Positions 26,933-35,834 of a stretch of 64,000 bases of DNA are shown in pieces. The position numbers and the translations under genes were made by a program. Under the pieces are notes generated by a model, which worked only from the letters and a program-made list of their open reading frames with translations, did no database searches and had not been told where the DNA came from. This DNA is from an uncultured Chitinophagaceae bacterium. Lineage in GTDB: Bacteria; Bacteroidota; Bacteroidia; Chitinophagales; Chitinophagaceae. Within the stretch, counting starts at the first letter, position 1. Each line of letters opens with the position of its first letter. The DNA lies in assembly GCA_936908745.1 (NCBI GenBank), contig CAKZFX010000021.1:62001-126000 (forward strand), written 5' to 3'.

Positions 26933-27998
26933 CGCTATCACCATATTGCATAAAGATGCAGTGAACCTGCTTAAACAACTGATCAAAACACCTTCATTCA
27001 GCAAAGAAGAAGACCAGACCGCTGGTATTCTTTGTCATTTTTTGCAGGAGAGAGGCATTGAATATTCAAGGGTTGGCAATAATGTGTATGCCCTGAATAA
27101 ATTTTTTGATGAAACCAAACCAACGATCCTTCTCAATTCACATCACGATACGGTAAAACCCAATCCCAAATACAGCAAAGACCCGTTTGAGCCGGTGGTG
27201 GAAGACGGAAAACTATTTGGTCTTGGCAGCAATGATGCCGGTGGTTGCCTGGTATCACTGATTGCTGTGTTTGTTCATTATTATAATCAACCGGGTTTAA
27301 AATATAATTTAATCATTGCCGCTACCGCAGAGGAAGAGATCAGCGGAACAGGTGGCATTGAATTTACATTGCCACATTTACCAGCGATTGACTGCGCCAT
27401 TGTGGGCGAGCCCACGCAGATGCAAATGGCCGTGGCCGAAAGAGGATTAATGGTACTGGATTGTACCAGTCATGGCAAAGCCGGTCATGCTGCAAGAAAC
27501 GAGGGTGAAAATGCACTGTATAAAGCCTTAAAAGATATTGAGTGGTTTCAATCTTACCAATTTGAAAAAGTGTCTGAGTTGTTAGGTGCGTCTAAAATGA
27601 CGGTGACGGTTATTGAAACAGAAAATAAAGCCCATAATGTGGTGCCGGCGGTTTGCAAATTCGTGGTGGATACACGGATCAATGAATTATATAGTTTTGA
27701 AGAAGTAGTGGAACTGATCCGGCAACATGTACAGTGCGAAGTAAAACCAAGAAGTACAAGACTGCGTTCAACTTCGATTTCCTTAGAGCATCCTTTGGTA
27801 AAAGCCGGGTTGGAATTGAACAGAACTTACTACGGCTCTCCTACCACTTCTGACAAAGCATTGATGCCTTTTCCTTCCTTAAAAATGGGCCCCGGCGATT
27901 CGGCAAGAAGCCATACAGCGGATGAGTATATTTATGTGGATGAGATAAAGGATGGAATTGAACTTTATATATCATTATTAGATAATGTAACAAGATAG
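26925..27998 (+). CDS. argE: M20 deacylase, N-acyl-ornithine/citrulline type
   Basis: 357 residues. A di-zinc M20 peptidase fold with NSHHDTVKPN (His73/74, Asp75), GLGSNDAGGCLVS (bridging Asp104), TAEEEISG (catalytic Glu136/137) and a dimerisation domain (about 165-275). In this pathway it would remove the acyl group from N-acylcitrulline before ArgG. It is translationally coupled to argB. The name argE is by operon context. Confidence 0.88.
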   Translation: MSDAITILHKDAVNLLKQLIKTPSFSKEEDQTAGILCHFLQERGIEYSRVGNNVYALNKFFDETKPTILLNSHHDTVKPNPKYSKDPFEPVVEDGKLFGLGSNDAGGCLVSLIAVFVHYYNQPGLKYNLIIAATAEEEISGTGGIEFTLPHLPAIDCAIVGEPTQMQMAVAERGLMVLDCTSHGKAGHAARNEGENALYKALKDIEWFQSYQFEKVSELLGASKMTVTVIETENKAHNVVPAVCKFVVDTRINELYSFEEVVELIRQHVQCEVKPRSTRLRSTSISLEHPLVKAGLELNRTYYGSPTTSDKALMPFPSLKMGPGDSARSHTADEYIYVDEIKDGIELYISLLDNVTR

Positions 27999-28020
27999 AT
28001 AAGGAAGGTTATTTATAGAT

Positions 28021-28117
28021 TTTTATAGTTAATTTTAAGGATGTAAACTTAACTATGATTTTTTATAATTAACTTTAAGCCCTTAAACTTAATTATGTTT
28101 TTTTATAATTAAGTTTG
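28021..28117 (+). promoter_or_regulatory. 2.5 tandem 40-nt repeats with embedded promoter, upstream of fic
   Basis: Units begin at 28021, 28061 and 28101, exactly 40 nt apart, each opening with TTTTATARTTAA. The first two each contain an inverted repeat: ATAGTTAA/TTAACTAT (28025-28032, 28049-28056) and ATAATTAA/TTAATTAT (28065-28072, 28089-28096). The third is partial and contains TAAGTTTG (28110-28117), a perfect -7 box for fic. The arrangement suggests an operator array, possibly bound by the Fic protein's own winged-helix domain. Confidence 0.65.
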
Positions 28118-28134
28118 CTTCCCAATTCTGTAAA

Positions 28135-29265
28135 ATGAATTTAGACCAGTTTATAGCAGGGTCAAGAGCCAGAATAAATGATTATCAATACTTTATACCG
28201 GAAAAAATCAATCAGCGGTATGAATGGCCGGATATTGACCTTATAAAGCTTTGTGAAACAGCCACTTTGCGGCTTGGGGAGTTGAATGCCTTTTCTGAGC
28301 TGGTGCCGAATATCAATCACTTTATCCGCATGCACGTTGTAAAAGAGGCTACCGTCAGCAGCAAGATTGAAGGCACACAGACCAATATGGAAGAGGCCGT
28401 TCAGAAAGAAGAATTTATACTTCCTGAAAAAAGGAACGACTGGCGTGAGGTACATAATTATATCATGGCTTTAGATAAAGCCATCGAATCGCTGCAAAAG
28501 ATACCCTTGTCCACCCGTACGTTGAAAGCAGCGCATAAAATGCTTTTACATAATGTGCGGGGTGAACATAAGTTGCCGGGCGAATTCAGGAGAAGTCAAA
28601 ACTGGATCGGAGGAGCTAACCTGGCAGGCGCTGTTTTTATACCGCCTGTGGCGGATATGGTGGATACATTGATGGGCGATCTTGAAAATTTTATACATAG
28701 TGATGATACCGGGTTGCCACATGCTATCAAAGTAGCCATAGCACATTACCAGTTTGAAACGATTCACCCTTTCCTGGATGGAAACGGAAGGATAGGCAGG
28801 CTCATGATCTCCCTGTATTTTGCCGAACAAAAAATTTTGCGCAAACCTGTATTGTATCTTTCTGATTTTTTTGAGCGAAATCAGCATCTTTATTATGACA
28901 AGTTAATGAGGGTGCGTACGCACAATGAGATCATTGAATGGATTAAGTTTGTTTTGACCGGCATTATTGAAACAGCGGAGAAAGCAACACAAGGCTTACG
29001 GAATACGATCGCCTTAAAGCAGCGGACCGATAACAAGGTATTGACATTGGGCAAAAGAGCGGCGGCAGCGAAATTATTAAGTGACGCTTTGTTTGAACAG
29101 CCGGTTATTGATGTTAATTACGCTGCCGAAATTACAAACCTTTCAAAAGTATCTGCCAATAAGCTGGTTGCAGATTTTTTAGAGGCAGGAATATTGCAGG
29201 AATTAACCGGTCAAAAAAGAAACAGGTTATTCCGGTTCACAGAATACTTTAACATATTCAACTAA
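28135..29265 (+). CDS. Fic-domain AMP-transferase with winged-helix tail
   Basis: 376 residues. The Fic motif HPFLDGNGRIGR (211-222) is intact, so AMP transfer to a protein hydroxyl is expected. The autoinhibitory (S/T)xxxE(G/N) motif is present as SSKIEG (75-80) in an N-terminal helix, which makes it a class II Fic. Residues about 300-376 look like a winged helix (ITNLSKVSANKLVADFLEAGIL). The gene sits between argE and argH with its own repeat-containing promoter. It is probably an insertion into the arginine operon rather than a pathway member. Targets are unknown. Confidence 0.87.
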   Translation: MNLDQFIAGSRARINDYQYFIPEKINQRYEWPDIDLIKLCETATLRLGELNAFSELVPNINHFIRMHVVKEATVSSKIEGTQTNMEEAVQKEEFILPEKRNDWREVHNYIMALDKAIESLQKIPLSTRTLKAAHKMLLHNVRGEHKLPGEFRRSQNWIGGANLAGAVFIPPVADMVDTLMGDLENFIHSDDTGLPHAIKVAIAHYQFETIHPFLDGNGRIGRLMISLYFAEQKILRKPVLYLSDFFERNQHLYYDKLMRVRTHNEIIEWIKFVLTGIIETAEKATQGLRNTIALKQRTDNKVLTLGKRAAAAKLLSDALFEQPVIDVNYAAEITNLSKVSANKLVADFLEAGILQELTGQKRNRLFRFTEYFNIFN

Positions 29266-29343
29266 TAGAAGCCATACAATTATTACAGCGTAAAGACAAT
29301 TGTTTGGCAATTCCATCTGACCATAAAAAATTAAAACTAACAG

Positions 29344-30681
29344 ATGAAACTCTGGCAAAAAGATAAAGCATCATTAAAAGAAGTGGAAGTTTTTACCGTA
29401 GGTAAAGACCGTGAACTGGATATTAAATTAGCGCCTTTTGATATTCTAGGTTCTATTGCGCACGTTACGATGCTGGAATCAGTAGGCTTATTGACGAATG
29501 ACGAAAAAGACAAGCTTGTAAAGGAACTCCAATCCTTATACAACTCTATTGACAATTCCCCATTCACTATTGACGAAAACGTAGAAGATATTCACTCACA
29601 GGTAGAATTATTGCTGACGCAAAAGCTCGGCGATGTTGGAAAAAAAATTCACAGCGCCAGGAGCCGTAATGACCAGGTTTTAGTGGACATAAAATTATTT
29701 CTGCGCAATGAACTGGAAGAGTTGGTAAAAACGATTCAGCCTTTCTTTGAACTATTACAAACACAATCTGAAAAATACAAGAACGATTTATTACCCGGCT
29801 ACACGCATTTGCAACTGGCCATGCCTTCATCCTTTGGTCTGTGGCTGGGTGCGTATGCTGAAAGTTTAGTAGATGATGTCACGACTCTTAAAGCTGCATA
29901 TGATGTCGTCAATAAAAATCCGCTGGGTTCTGCGGCAGGTTATGGCTCATCTTTCCCGATCAATCGTAAACTGACAACGGAATTGTTGGGTTTTGCCGAC
30001 TTGAATTACAACGTGGTATATGCCCAAATGGGAAGAGGCAAAGCGGAACGCATCGTGGCGCAGTCATTGGCAAACGTGGCTGACACATTAGGCAAGCTGA
30101 GCATGGATGCTTGTTTATACCTGAACCAGAATTTTGGTTTTATCTCCTTCCCTGCCGAACTGACCACGGGCAGCAGCATCATGCCGCATAAAAAAAACCC
30201 GGATGTATTTGAACTGATCCGCAGTCATTGCAATCGTATCAAGGCATTGCCAAACGAGATCACGATGATGACAACCAACCTGCCTTCCGGTTATCACCGG
30301 GACCTGCAATTGTTGAAAGAACATTTATTCCCTGCCTTTAAAATATTGAAAGATTGTATTGAAATGGCCGGGCTGATGTTGTCCGGCATGGAAGTGAAAA
30401 AAGATATACTGGCCGACGAAAAATATAAATACCTGTTCAGCGTGGAAGAAGTAAATAAGCTGGTCAACGCAGGAATGCCATTCAGGGATGCGTATAAAAA
30501 GATCGGGTTGGATATTGAGGCCGGCCATTTCACCTACGAAACTTTCGTAGACCATACACATGAAGGGTCAATCGGCAATTTAGGAACGGCTGAAATAAAA
30601 AAACAGATGCAAACCGTGGTTGATTCCTTCCCTTTTGCATCTGTAGAAAAAGCGATCAATAATTTATTACAATCGAGATAA
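29344..30681 (+). CDS. argH: Argininosuccinate lyase
   Basis: 445 residues. It splits argininosuccinate to arginine and fumarate. Family signatures: HSARSRNDQVLVDIKLFLR, LPGYTHLQLAMPSSFG and the mobile loop GSSIMPHKKNPDVFE with the catalytic Ser. Normal length. It is separated from the rest of the operon by fic. Its last 15 nt overlap the end of the opposing gene at 30667. Confidence 0.95.
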   Translation: MKLWQKDKASLKEVEVFTVGKDRELDIKLAPFDILGSIAHVTMLESVGLLTNDEKDKLVKELQSLYNSIDNSPFTIDENVEDIHSQVELLLTQKLGDVGKKIHSARSRNDQVLVDIKLFLRNELEELVKTIQPFFELLQTQSEKYKNDLLPGYTHLQLAMPSSFGLWLGAYAESLVDDVTTLKAAYDVVNKNPLGSAAGYGSSFPINRKLTTELLGFADLNYNVVYAQMGRGKAERIVAQSLANVADTLGKLSMDACLYLNQNFGFISFPAELTTGSSIMPHKKNPDVFELIRSHCNRIKALPNEITMMTTNLPSGYHRDLQLLKEHLFPAFKILKDCIEMAGLMLSGMEVKKDILADEKYKYLFSVEEVNKLVNAGMPFRDAYKKIGLDIEAGHFTYETFVDHTHEGSIGNLGTAEIKKQMQTVVDSFPFASVEKAINNLLQSR

Positions 30682-31071
30682 ACTGTCTTTAGCAGGCTTT
30701 AGAGGCACTCTTGGTTTATTCAACCAGATGATCTTCCGGTTTGTCAATTGAGGCATGATCGTTTTGCACTTGCTATCGCTGCCCCGTATGCCGGCGTAAG
30801 GTTTACAGATCAGTTTACAATTACTGTCAACGAGCAGTATGCTGTTATCGCAACATTCCGTGGTGAGGTAATACACTTTTTTGCCCTTATACTCATACTC
30901 CTCCACACTTCCGATACGTGCTCTAGTGCTCCCGGTTTGTGTTTCAACGATTCGTTTTCGCACACAAGGAGGAATGCTGTCATTCACAACGTCCATAGAC
31001 GAATGGACTGAACTCTCTTGCTGACCTGTTATCCCGGCACAAAAAAGGACGATGCTAAGTAAGCTTATCAT
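30667..31071 (-). CDS. Small exported cysteine-containing protein (DUF6970-like)
   Basis: 134 residues. Signal peptide (about 1-18), then PPCVRKRIVE, EYEYKGKKVYYLTTECCDNS and LVDSNCKLICKPYAGIRG. This CC...C...C pattern resembles the DUF6970 family of Bacteroidota lipoproteins and exported proteins; no function is known to me. The C-terminus carries RVPLKPAKDSLSRL, sharing VPLK with the two next upstream genes. It is the last gene of a six-gene operon of exported proteins. Confidence 0.65.
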   Translation of the reverse strand: MISLLSIVLFCAGITGQQESSVHSSMDVVNDSIPPCVRKRIVETQTGSTRARIGSVEEYEYKGKKVYYLTTECCDNSILLVDSNCKLICKPYAGIRGSDSKCKTIMPQLTNRKIIWLNKPRVPLKPAKDSLSRL

Positions 31072-31080
31072 AGAGTGTTT

Positions 31081-32517
31081 CTATTGTTTGATAAAGCTTT
31101 TCTTCTTAAGAGGCACTGTTGTTTTCATCTTTTCGTTTTCCTCCACCAGCGGGATATTACCCATTTTTTCAAAACTGAAAACATCTGCTAAGTTGGGGGC
31201 CTGTTGTACCGGCACACCTTTATCTTTCGACATTACCATCCAATACATATTGCTCTGAACACCCATGATCGTGTAACCATTTTTTTGGCTATTGTATAAA
31301 ATATAAAATTTAAAGTTGTCCTGTTCTGTATAGTCCTGTTGGCTGATACCTGCCCGGGCCTCTGTGCTTTGTCCTGTTACATTCAGGTATTTACCACTAT
31401 GAACCGCTTTTAGTAAGAATATATTATTGCCAGTACTCATCACTGCAAATTTTTGATTGTCCCATCCTACTTTTTCCCATTGTTGAAGTGTGGCCCCGTT
31501 CTCTTTACTCACTCCTGCTACATCAAGATACTGGCCGGTCTCCATATGTTTTATCATATAAATTCCGTTTTCAAGCGGTTTATTCACAACCATATAATCT
31601 TCTTTGTTAGTGTATGAAACTGCTGGCTTTATTCTTTTGGCAGTAGGCAGATTTTCATCATAGGGCAACTCAGCCGAATAATTTCTTTTCGCTACGTCTT
31701 TATTAAACCAATAAGTGCTGTTGATCCCTTTAATATCCAGTTCACTAAAATATTTACTTCGCCCCCGCGGCAGGCAGTTGGATATAACATTCCCATTTTT
31801 GCATTGTATGGTGGGTTTCGACCGGTCAATCGCAAACGCATAAGCGCTATAATGCATAATAGAGTTATAGTCATACGCGGATGACGGCGTGCCGGGTTCT
31901 ACCTGGAAATTATACCGCTGTTCCGGCTTTACATTGTTCGTATCAATGACAACATAGTTATCCCTGTCATAGCGGCTTTGCTCATGCCAGAATCCCAATG
32001 AGTGAAGCAATTCATGAATCGTTACTTCAATATCAGAGGTATTGGTGACATATAAGATCTGCTCGCCGCCTCTTCTTCCTACTGGCGAAATACCGCCATA
32101 ACCCGTATCTGTTGTAAACATGATCCGGATATAGTCTCTCTGGTTGGTATAAGGAACGAGCCTGACATTTGTATTAGCATTTATCTCTTCAATCGCCTTC
32201 AACGCATTGTCGTAAACAGACATTCCAAACCTCGTGGTTTTATCATGTGTATTCCTGTCAATCTTCACCGGTACATATCCTTTTGGCCAGATATAGGCAC
32301 CATCGGTATAGTTACTTTGGTACATCATCAGGCTTTGTCCGGCATTGCCTACGATTATATCGCCATTTAACACGTAATGGGCGCCTACTTGCTTCACGTA
32401 GTAATCCTTTTCCGTAGTTGACATAGGCAGCTTGGCCCTCATAACTTTGTAGCCATTCTGCGAAAACCCGTTAAGAGTCATCAGCAGCATAGTAAACACA
32501 CAGATTATCCTGAACAT
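31081..32517 (-). CDS. Astacin-family metalloprotease with RICIN-type lectin domain
   Basis: 478 residues. Signal peptide (about 1-19). The astacin domain (about 65-265) has the full zinc motif HELLHSLGFWHEQSRYDRD (168-186) and the Met-turn SIMHY (219-223). A C-terminal beta-trefoil (about 318-465) shows YMIKHMETGQYLDVAG, LLKAVHSGKYLNVTG and QQWE/QQDY repeats, likely for carbohydrate binding. The tail has TTVPLKKKSFIKQ. An active secreted endopeptidase directed to glycan surfaces is the natural reading. Operon position five of six. Confidence 0.9.
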   Translation of the reverse strand: MFRIICVFTMLLMTLNGFSQNGYKVMRAKLPMSTTEKDYYVKQVGAHYVLNGDIIVGNAGQSLMMYQSNYTDGAYIWPKGYVPVKIDRNTHDKTTRFGMSVYDNALKAIEEINANTNVRLVPYTNQRDYIRIMFTTDTGYGGISPVGRRGGEQILYVTNTSDIEVTIHELLHSLGFWHEQSRYDRDNYVVIDTNNVKPEQRYNFQVEPGTPSSAYDYNSIMHYSAYAFAIDRSKPTIQCKNGNVISNCLPRGRSKYFSELDIKGINSTYWFNKDVAKRNYSAELPYDENLPTAKRIKPAVSYTNKEDYMVVNKPLENGIYMIKHMETGQYLDVAGVSKENGATLQQWEKVGWDNQKFAVMSTGNNIFLLKAVHSGKYLNVTGQSTEARAGISQQDYTEQDNFKFYILYNSQKNGYTIMGVQSNMYWMVMSKDKGVPVQQAPNLADVFSFEKMGNIPLVEENEKMKTTVPLKKKSFIKQ

Positions 32518-32541
32518 AAGACTAAATTTAGTTTAGTTAAC

Positions 32542-33147
32542 TTATTGTTGCTGGTTCTTTATGATAACACCGCTCTTGAGAGGCACATGTGACTTCTGTT
32601 TTAGTATTTCAGGCGTAGGCTCTTCTATTGGTTCAAAAACATAATTGTAGGGGCAATCCACATCGCCGTCCTGGTATATTGGCTCTATCAGTTGACAAGC
32701 TGCACCATTAGCTGTGCTTGAAACCTGCAAAGGCTTTCCCGAACTGCTTTTATATTGCATCTTCCAGCCAAGGCCGCAATTACTCAGCTTTGTTAAATAC
32801 CATTTTCCAAAATATTCGGATAGCGTATTCTGAATAATGGCATCTCCTTCCCTGTTATCACCTTTGTCAGCGCAAATTGATTTACTACTATGCGCTGCAA
32901 AAAAAGAGTAAGTGCCATCGCTGTGCTTCTTTGCCTGGAATTTCTGGTTCTTTTTATCCTCGTAATCCAATTGCACGATCCGTGCACCATTCTCTTTGCT
33001 GCTATTCTCCACCGAAAGATATTTTCCTGTTTGCACCACTCTTATTTTGTACCATTTGCCATCTTTGGGCGGCGTTGATTCTGTTACCTGCGCATTCAAC
33101 AGGCTGCCTGTTGCTATTAACACTGCGAATAATAATTTCAGTTTCAT
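32542..33147 (-). CDS. Secreted RICIN-type beta-trefoil protein
   Basis: 201 residues with a signal peptide (MKLKLLFAVLIATGSLLNAQ). One trefoil of three similar blocks follows (IRVVQTGKYLSVENSSKENG; SFFAAHSSKSICADKG; MQYKSSSGKPLQVSS), then SHVPLKSGVIIKNQQQ at the end. I chose ATG 33147 because it starts the signal peptide; the longer frame would overlap the upstream gene. Carbohydrate binding is inferred from the fold. Cotranscribed with the astacin gene, 24 nt upstream of it. Confidence 0.8.
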   Translation of the reverse strand: MKLKLLFAVLIATGSLLNAQVTESTPPKDGKWYKIRVVQTGKYLSVENSSKENGARIVQLDYEDKKNQKFQAKKHSDGTYSFFAAHSSKSICADKGDNREGDAIIQNTLSEYFGKWYLTKLSNCGLGWKMQYKSSSGKPLQVSSTANGAACQLIEPIYQDGDVDCPYNYVFEPIEEPTPEILKQKSHVPLKSGVIIKNQQQ

Positions 33148-33157
33148 ATAACTATTT

Positions 33158-34783
33158 TTAAAGCTTTCTTTCTTTTTTAATGATGAAATAAACATCCAGC
33201 CAGTTATCGCTTCCGTCCTCATCCTGCATATTCACATGCACCTGGCAAGGCATAGAAGGGATATCCGAAATGAAAAATGTTTGCGAGTTACTATACTTGC
33301 CAGGGCTGAGCTTACTTTTGAGGCAATCATTAAATGAATTTTTCAGGAGATAAAAATCATCGGCGCCGCCCCCTACAAATGGCTTAGTATCCGGCTGCCA
33401 GACATCTTCGGGATTGGTGCTCACACCACGGCTCCCACCAAATGTGGTAAATACAGACGCATCATTTTCATTCATGCCATACGTGACGATCATTTTAGCA
33501 CCGATCAATTCTTCAGAAGGCATTTTGAATTTAAACTCACCCGGCACTTTCAGAATACCCGTTTTGCCTATATCAAATTCCTGTTCCTCCTGTTTATAAT
33601 ACAGGTCATTTTTTTCACTGAAATAATAACTGCCTTTTGATTGGCCATATTTGTTTACAATATCAACAGTTATGTTGCCAAAGATTTGCTGATCACCGCC
33701 GAGTTTGGGCACCGTAAAATGAAGGTCACGGATAGTGATAACGTCTGTAAATTTTTGCGGCCGTGCTGGTAAAAATGTAAATGATTGGCTGGAAGCTGAA
33801 TTAATAATCAGCGGCACACCATCGGAATTATTCGTAGCACTTCCGGAAAGCTGCAGTCTTTTTCCGCTGGCTATACTTGTGATATAAACACCGTTGGGCG
33901 CTGTAAAAAACCGCCATTGCTGGTTACTCGTACCTGTACCCTGCCATTGCTGCACCTGTGTGCCATCTTCTGTCCGCATGTCCACCACATCCAGTTCCTT
34001 TTCACTATGCACCGGCCGTATGCTAAAGCTGCCATTGTCTAATTTTTTTACAGCAAACAAATGGTTATTGCGAGGCAGCATTTCCCATTGTATCAGCCGC
34101 ATCCCATCATTCATATCTTCCTGTCCTGCAATAGCCAAATATTTGCCTGTTTCATTGATCCTGATCTTATAAATACCATCAGCTATATCCGTAAGTATTT
34201 TTGAACTGGTTGTCGGAAGGCTGGAAGTAGTTACCTGTTTTTTTCCGACCCTCTTCAACTGGTTGTCTTCAATCTGATCGGTTTCATTTTTCTTAAAATC
34301 TAGGACCATCGCCCGCATATTCATATCGCCTTGCAGGAAAAAGTAAGCACCGTTTTGTGGTGTCACAGTGGAGTTCCAATACTGTAGCACTATTTTCATT
34401 TTATTCTGGTAAGAACTGATCACATAACCCTTGCTACCGGGTTGAGCTTGTATATACCATTTCTGGTTGTCCTGGTTCAGCCAATCCCATTGGATGATTT
34501 TGGCGCCTGCCCGTGGTTCTCCTTCCGTGCTCAGGTAACGGCCACTATGCTTCGCTTTGATCGAATACACGTTGTTGCCCAAATGTTTCAGGATAAAACG
34601 GAAATGGCTAGTGTATTCATTATCCCATTGTATCATCCATGCGCCGTTATCTTTGTTAGCACCGGCAATAGCAAGGTATTTACCCGTGTCATTTATTTTG
34701 ATAAGGTATTCACCGTCTGATAGCGATTGCGCCCTAGTCAGCATTGCACAAGCGACAAATGCTATCAAAAAAATCAGTCTCAT
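33158..34783 (-). CDS. Secreted protein with two RICIN-type lectin domains
   Basis: 541 residues. Signal peptide (MRLIFLIAFVACAMLTRAQ). First trefoil about 22-165 (IKINDTGKYLAIAGANKDNG, IKAKHSGRYLSTEG), second about 190-330 (IRINETGKYLAIAGQED, IRPVHSEKELDVVD). The rest is a beta-rich C-terminal domain (about 345-541) of unknown kind, possibly a PLAT-like or adhesion fold. It lacks the VPLK tail of its neighbours and has no type IX tail. It lies 10 nt upstream of the single-trefoil gene. Confidence 0.8.
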   Translation of the reverse strand: MRLIFLIAFVACAMLTRAQSLSDGEYLIKINDTGKYLAIAGANKDNGAWMIQWDNEYTSHFRFILKHLGNNVYSIKAKHSGRYLSTEGEPRAGAKIIQWDWLNQDNQKWYIQAQPGSKGYVISSYQNKMKIVLQYWNSTVTPQNGAYFFLQGDMNMRAMVLDFKKNETDQIEDNQLKRVGKKQVTTSSLPTTSSKILTDIADGIYKIRINETGKYLAIAGQEDMNDGMRLIQWEMLPRNNHLFAVKKLDNGSFSIRPVHSEKELDVVDMRTEDGTQVQQWQGTGTSNQQWRFFTAPNGVYITSIASGKRLQLSGSATNNSDGVPLIINSASSQSFTFLPARPQKFTDVITIRDLHFTVPKLGGDQQIFGNITVDIVNKYGQSKGSYYFSEKNDLYYKQEEQEFDIGKTGILKVPGEFKFKMPSEELIGAKMIVTYGMNENDASVFTTFGGSRGVSTNPEDVWQPDTKPFVGGGADDFYLLKNSFNDCLKSKLSPGKYSNSQTFFISDIPSMPCQVHVNMQDEDGSDNWLDVYFIIKKERKL

Positions 34784-34805
34784 ATTGTTACTGTTAAATG
34801 TTGTT

Positions 34806-35252
34806 TTAATGGCGATAGGTGCCCGTGCCAACATAGCCTCCCTGTGTTACCTGCATTTTGAGCGTTGAACCTGTCAATTCCAAAATGGTAAACGTGGATG
34901 TACCGGCGCCGGGAGCAGAAACAATGATTGCAGTTTCATCGGCGGCGAATGTCCAGGTGCCCGTAAGGATCAGTTGAGGATCTGCCGTGTTGCATTTTGT
35001 ATCGCCTTCCATTTGCAGAAAGGTATTATCAGCAGCAAACGTATAGGCATCATCTTGTTTGCAGGCTGCAAGACCCGAAAAAACATCGAATGTGGCTCCA
35101 TCACTTTGCCGTACCGCCGACGATGCGGTTTGAATCCATGGAGCTTTGCTCAATAATTCCCTGCGGGTAGGCTGTTCTTTGTCTTTTTTACAGCTTGTCA
35201 TTACAGTCATTAACAACATCGCCGCAAGTGAGATTTTGAAATACAATTTCAT
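34806..35252 (-). CDS. Lipocalin-like lipoprotein
   Basis: 148 residues. Lipoprotein signal with lipobox MTVMTSC (Cys at about 21), then a beta-barrel pattern: SKAPWIQTASSA, YTFAADNTFLQMEGDT, LTGTWTFAADETAIIVSA, LTGSTLKMQVTQ. This matches the small lipocalin-like domains common in Bacteroidota. Ligand unknown. Second gene of the six-gene operon. Confidence 0.75.
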   Translation of the reverse strand: MKLYFKISLAAMLLMTVMTSCKKDKEQPTRRELLSKAPWIQTASSAVRQSDGATFDVFSGLAACKQDDAYTFAADNTFLQMEGDTKCNTADPQLILTGTWTFAADETAIIVSAPGAGTSTFTILELTGSTLKMQVTQGGYVGTGTYRH

Positions 35253-35280
35253 AGTTCAAGGTTTAAGGTTATTTAAAGAT

Positions 35281-35691
35281 TTATAATCGCTGGTAAGTAA
35301 TCGTTCCCTGTCCTTCTGTTCCTACCCAGGTCATTTTATTGCCGGAAAAAGAAACAGTATAGTTTTGTCCAATACCTTCCTTACCACCAACAAACAGTTT
35401 ATTGCCATTCAGTTTCCAGATAGTTTTGCTATACATTTTTGTCTGCACTTTTTTATAGCTTTCATCGCAACCGCTGGAACTAAGGTTCTGACGGAATGTG
35501 CCATCCGCATTCATTTCCCAAATCACTTTGGCGGCACAGGGACGTTGTTGCAACAAGGCTTTGTGTGAATCAAATGTTTGCCCGGCATAGGAAGAGACAT
35601 GAGATATTTTTTTCCATTTGCCCACTGCTGATTGTGCATTGGCAGCCGACACACACAAAAGACTGACTATAGATAAAATAAGTAGACGCAT
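35281..35691 (-). CDS. Lipocalin-like exported protein
   Basis: 136 residues with a signal peptide (MRLLILSIVSLLCVSAANA) and no lipobox. GKWKKISHVSS, WEMNADGTFRQNLSS, TIWKLNGNKLFVG and NKMTWVGTEGQGTITYQR form the lipocalin-like strand pattern, related to the next gene. It is the first gene of the operon reading leftward from a strong promoter at 35726-35756. Confidence 0.75.
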   Translation of the reverse strand: MRLLILSIVSLLCVSAANAQSAVGKWKKISHVSSYAGQTFDSHKALLQQRPCAAKVIWEMNADGTFRQNLSSSGCDESYKKVQTKMYSKTIWKLNGNKLFVGGKEGIGQNYTVSFSGNKMTWVGTEGQGTITYQRL

Positions 35692-35725
35692 GATTTTATT
35701 TTTATTGAGTGATTAATTTTCAACC

Positions 35726-35756
35726 CAAACCTATCACCAATAAAAAGAGAGCCAAA
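35726..35756 (-). promoter_or_regulatory. Promoter of the lipocalin/RICIN/astacin operon
   Basis: On the minus strand, TTTG (35756-35753), 19 nt, then TAGGTTTG (35733-35726). This is an exact match to the Bacteroidota promoter pattern. A direct-repeat pair lies 11-40 nt upstream of the -33 box. Confidence 0.75.
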
Positions 35757-35766
35757 CGGCTACTCG

Positions 35767-35796
35767 ACAAACGACATTTCGGGTAGAGGAACGACA
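35767..35796. promoter_or_regulatory. Direct-repeat pair, candidate LytTR operator (module 1)
   Basis: ACAAACGACA (35767-35776) and AGGAACGACA (35787-35796) start exactly 20 bp apart, so they face the same side of the helix. LytTR regulators bind paired direct repeats at about this spacing. The pair lies between the divergent effector operon and the regulator gene. The same consensus recurs at 44379-44408. Confidence 0.6.
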
Positions 35797-35804
35797 CATT
35801 TTGG

Positions 35805-35812
35805 TATATTTG
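35805..35812 (+). promoter_or_regulatory. -7 box for the module 1 regulator gene
   Basis: TATATTTG matches TAnnTTTG, 22 nt before ATG 35835. No TTTG -33 box is present; the direct repeats occupy that region, so the promoter may need an activator. Confidence 0.5.
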
Positions 35813-35834
35813 AATACATTAAACCCCTGACCTG

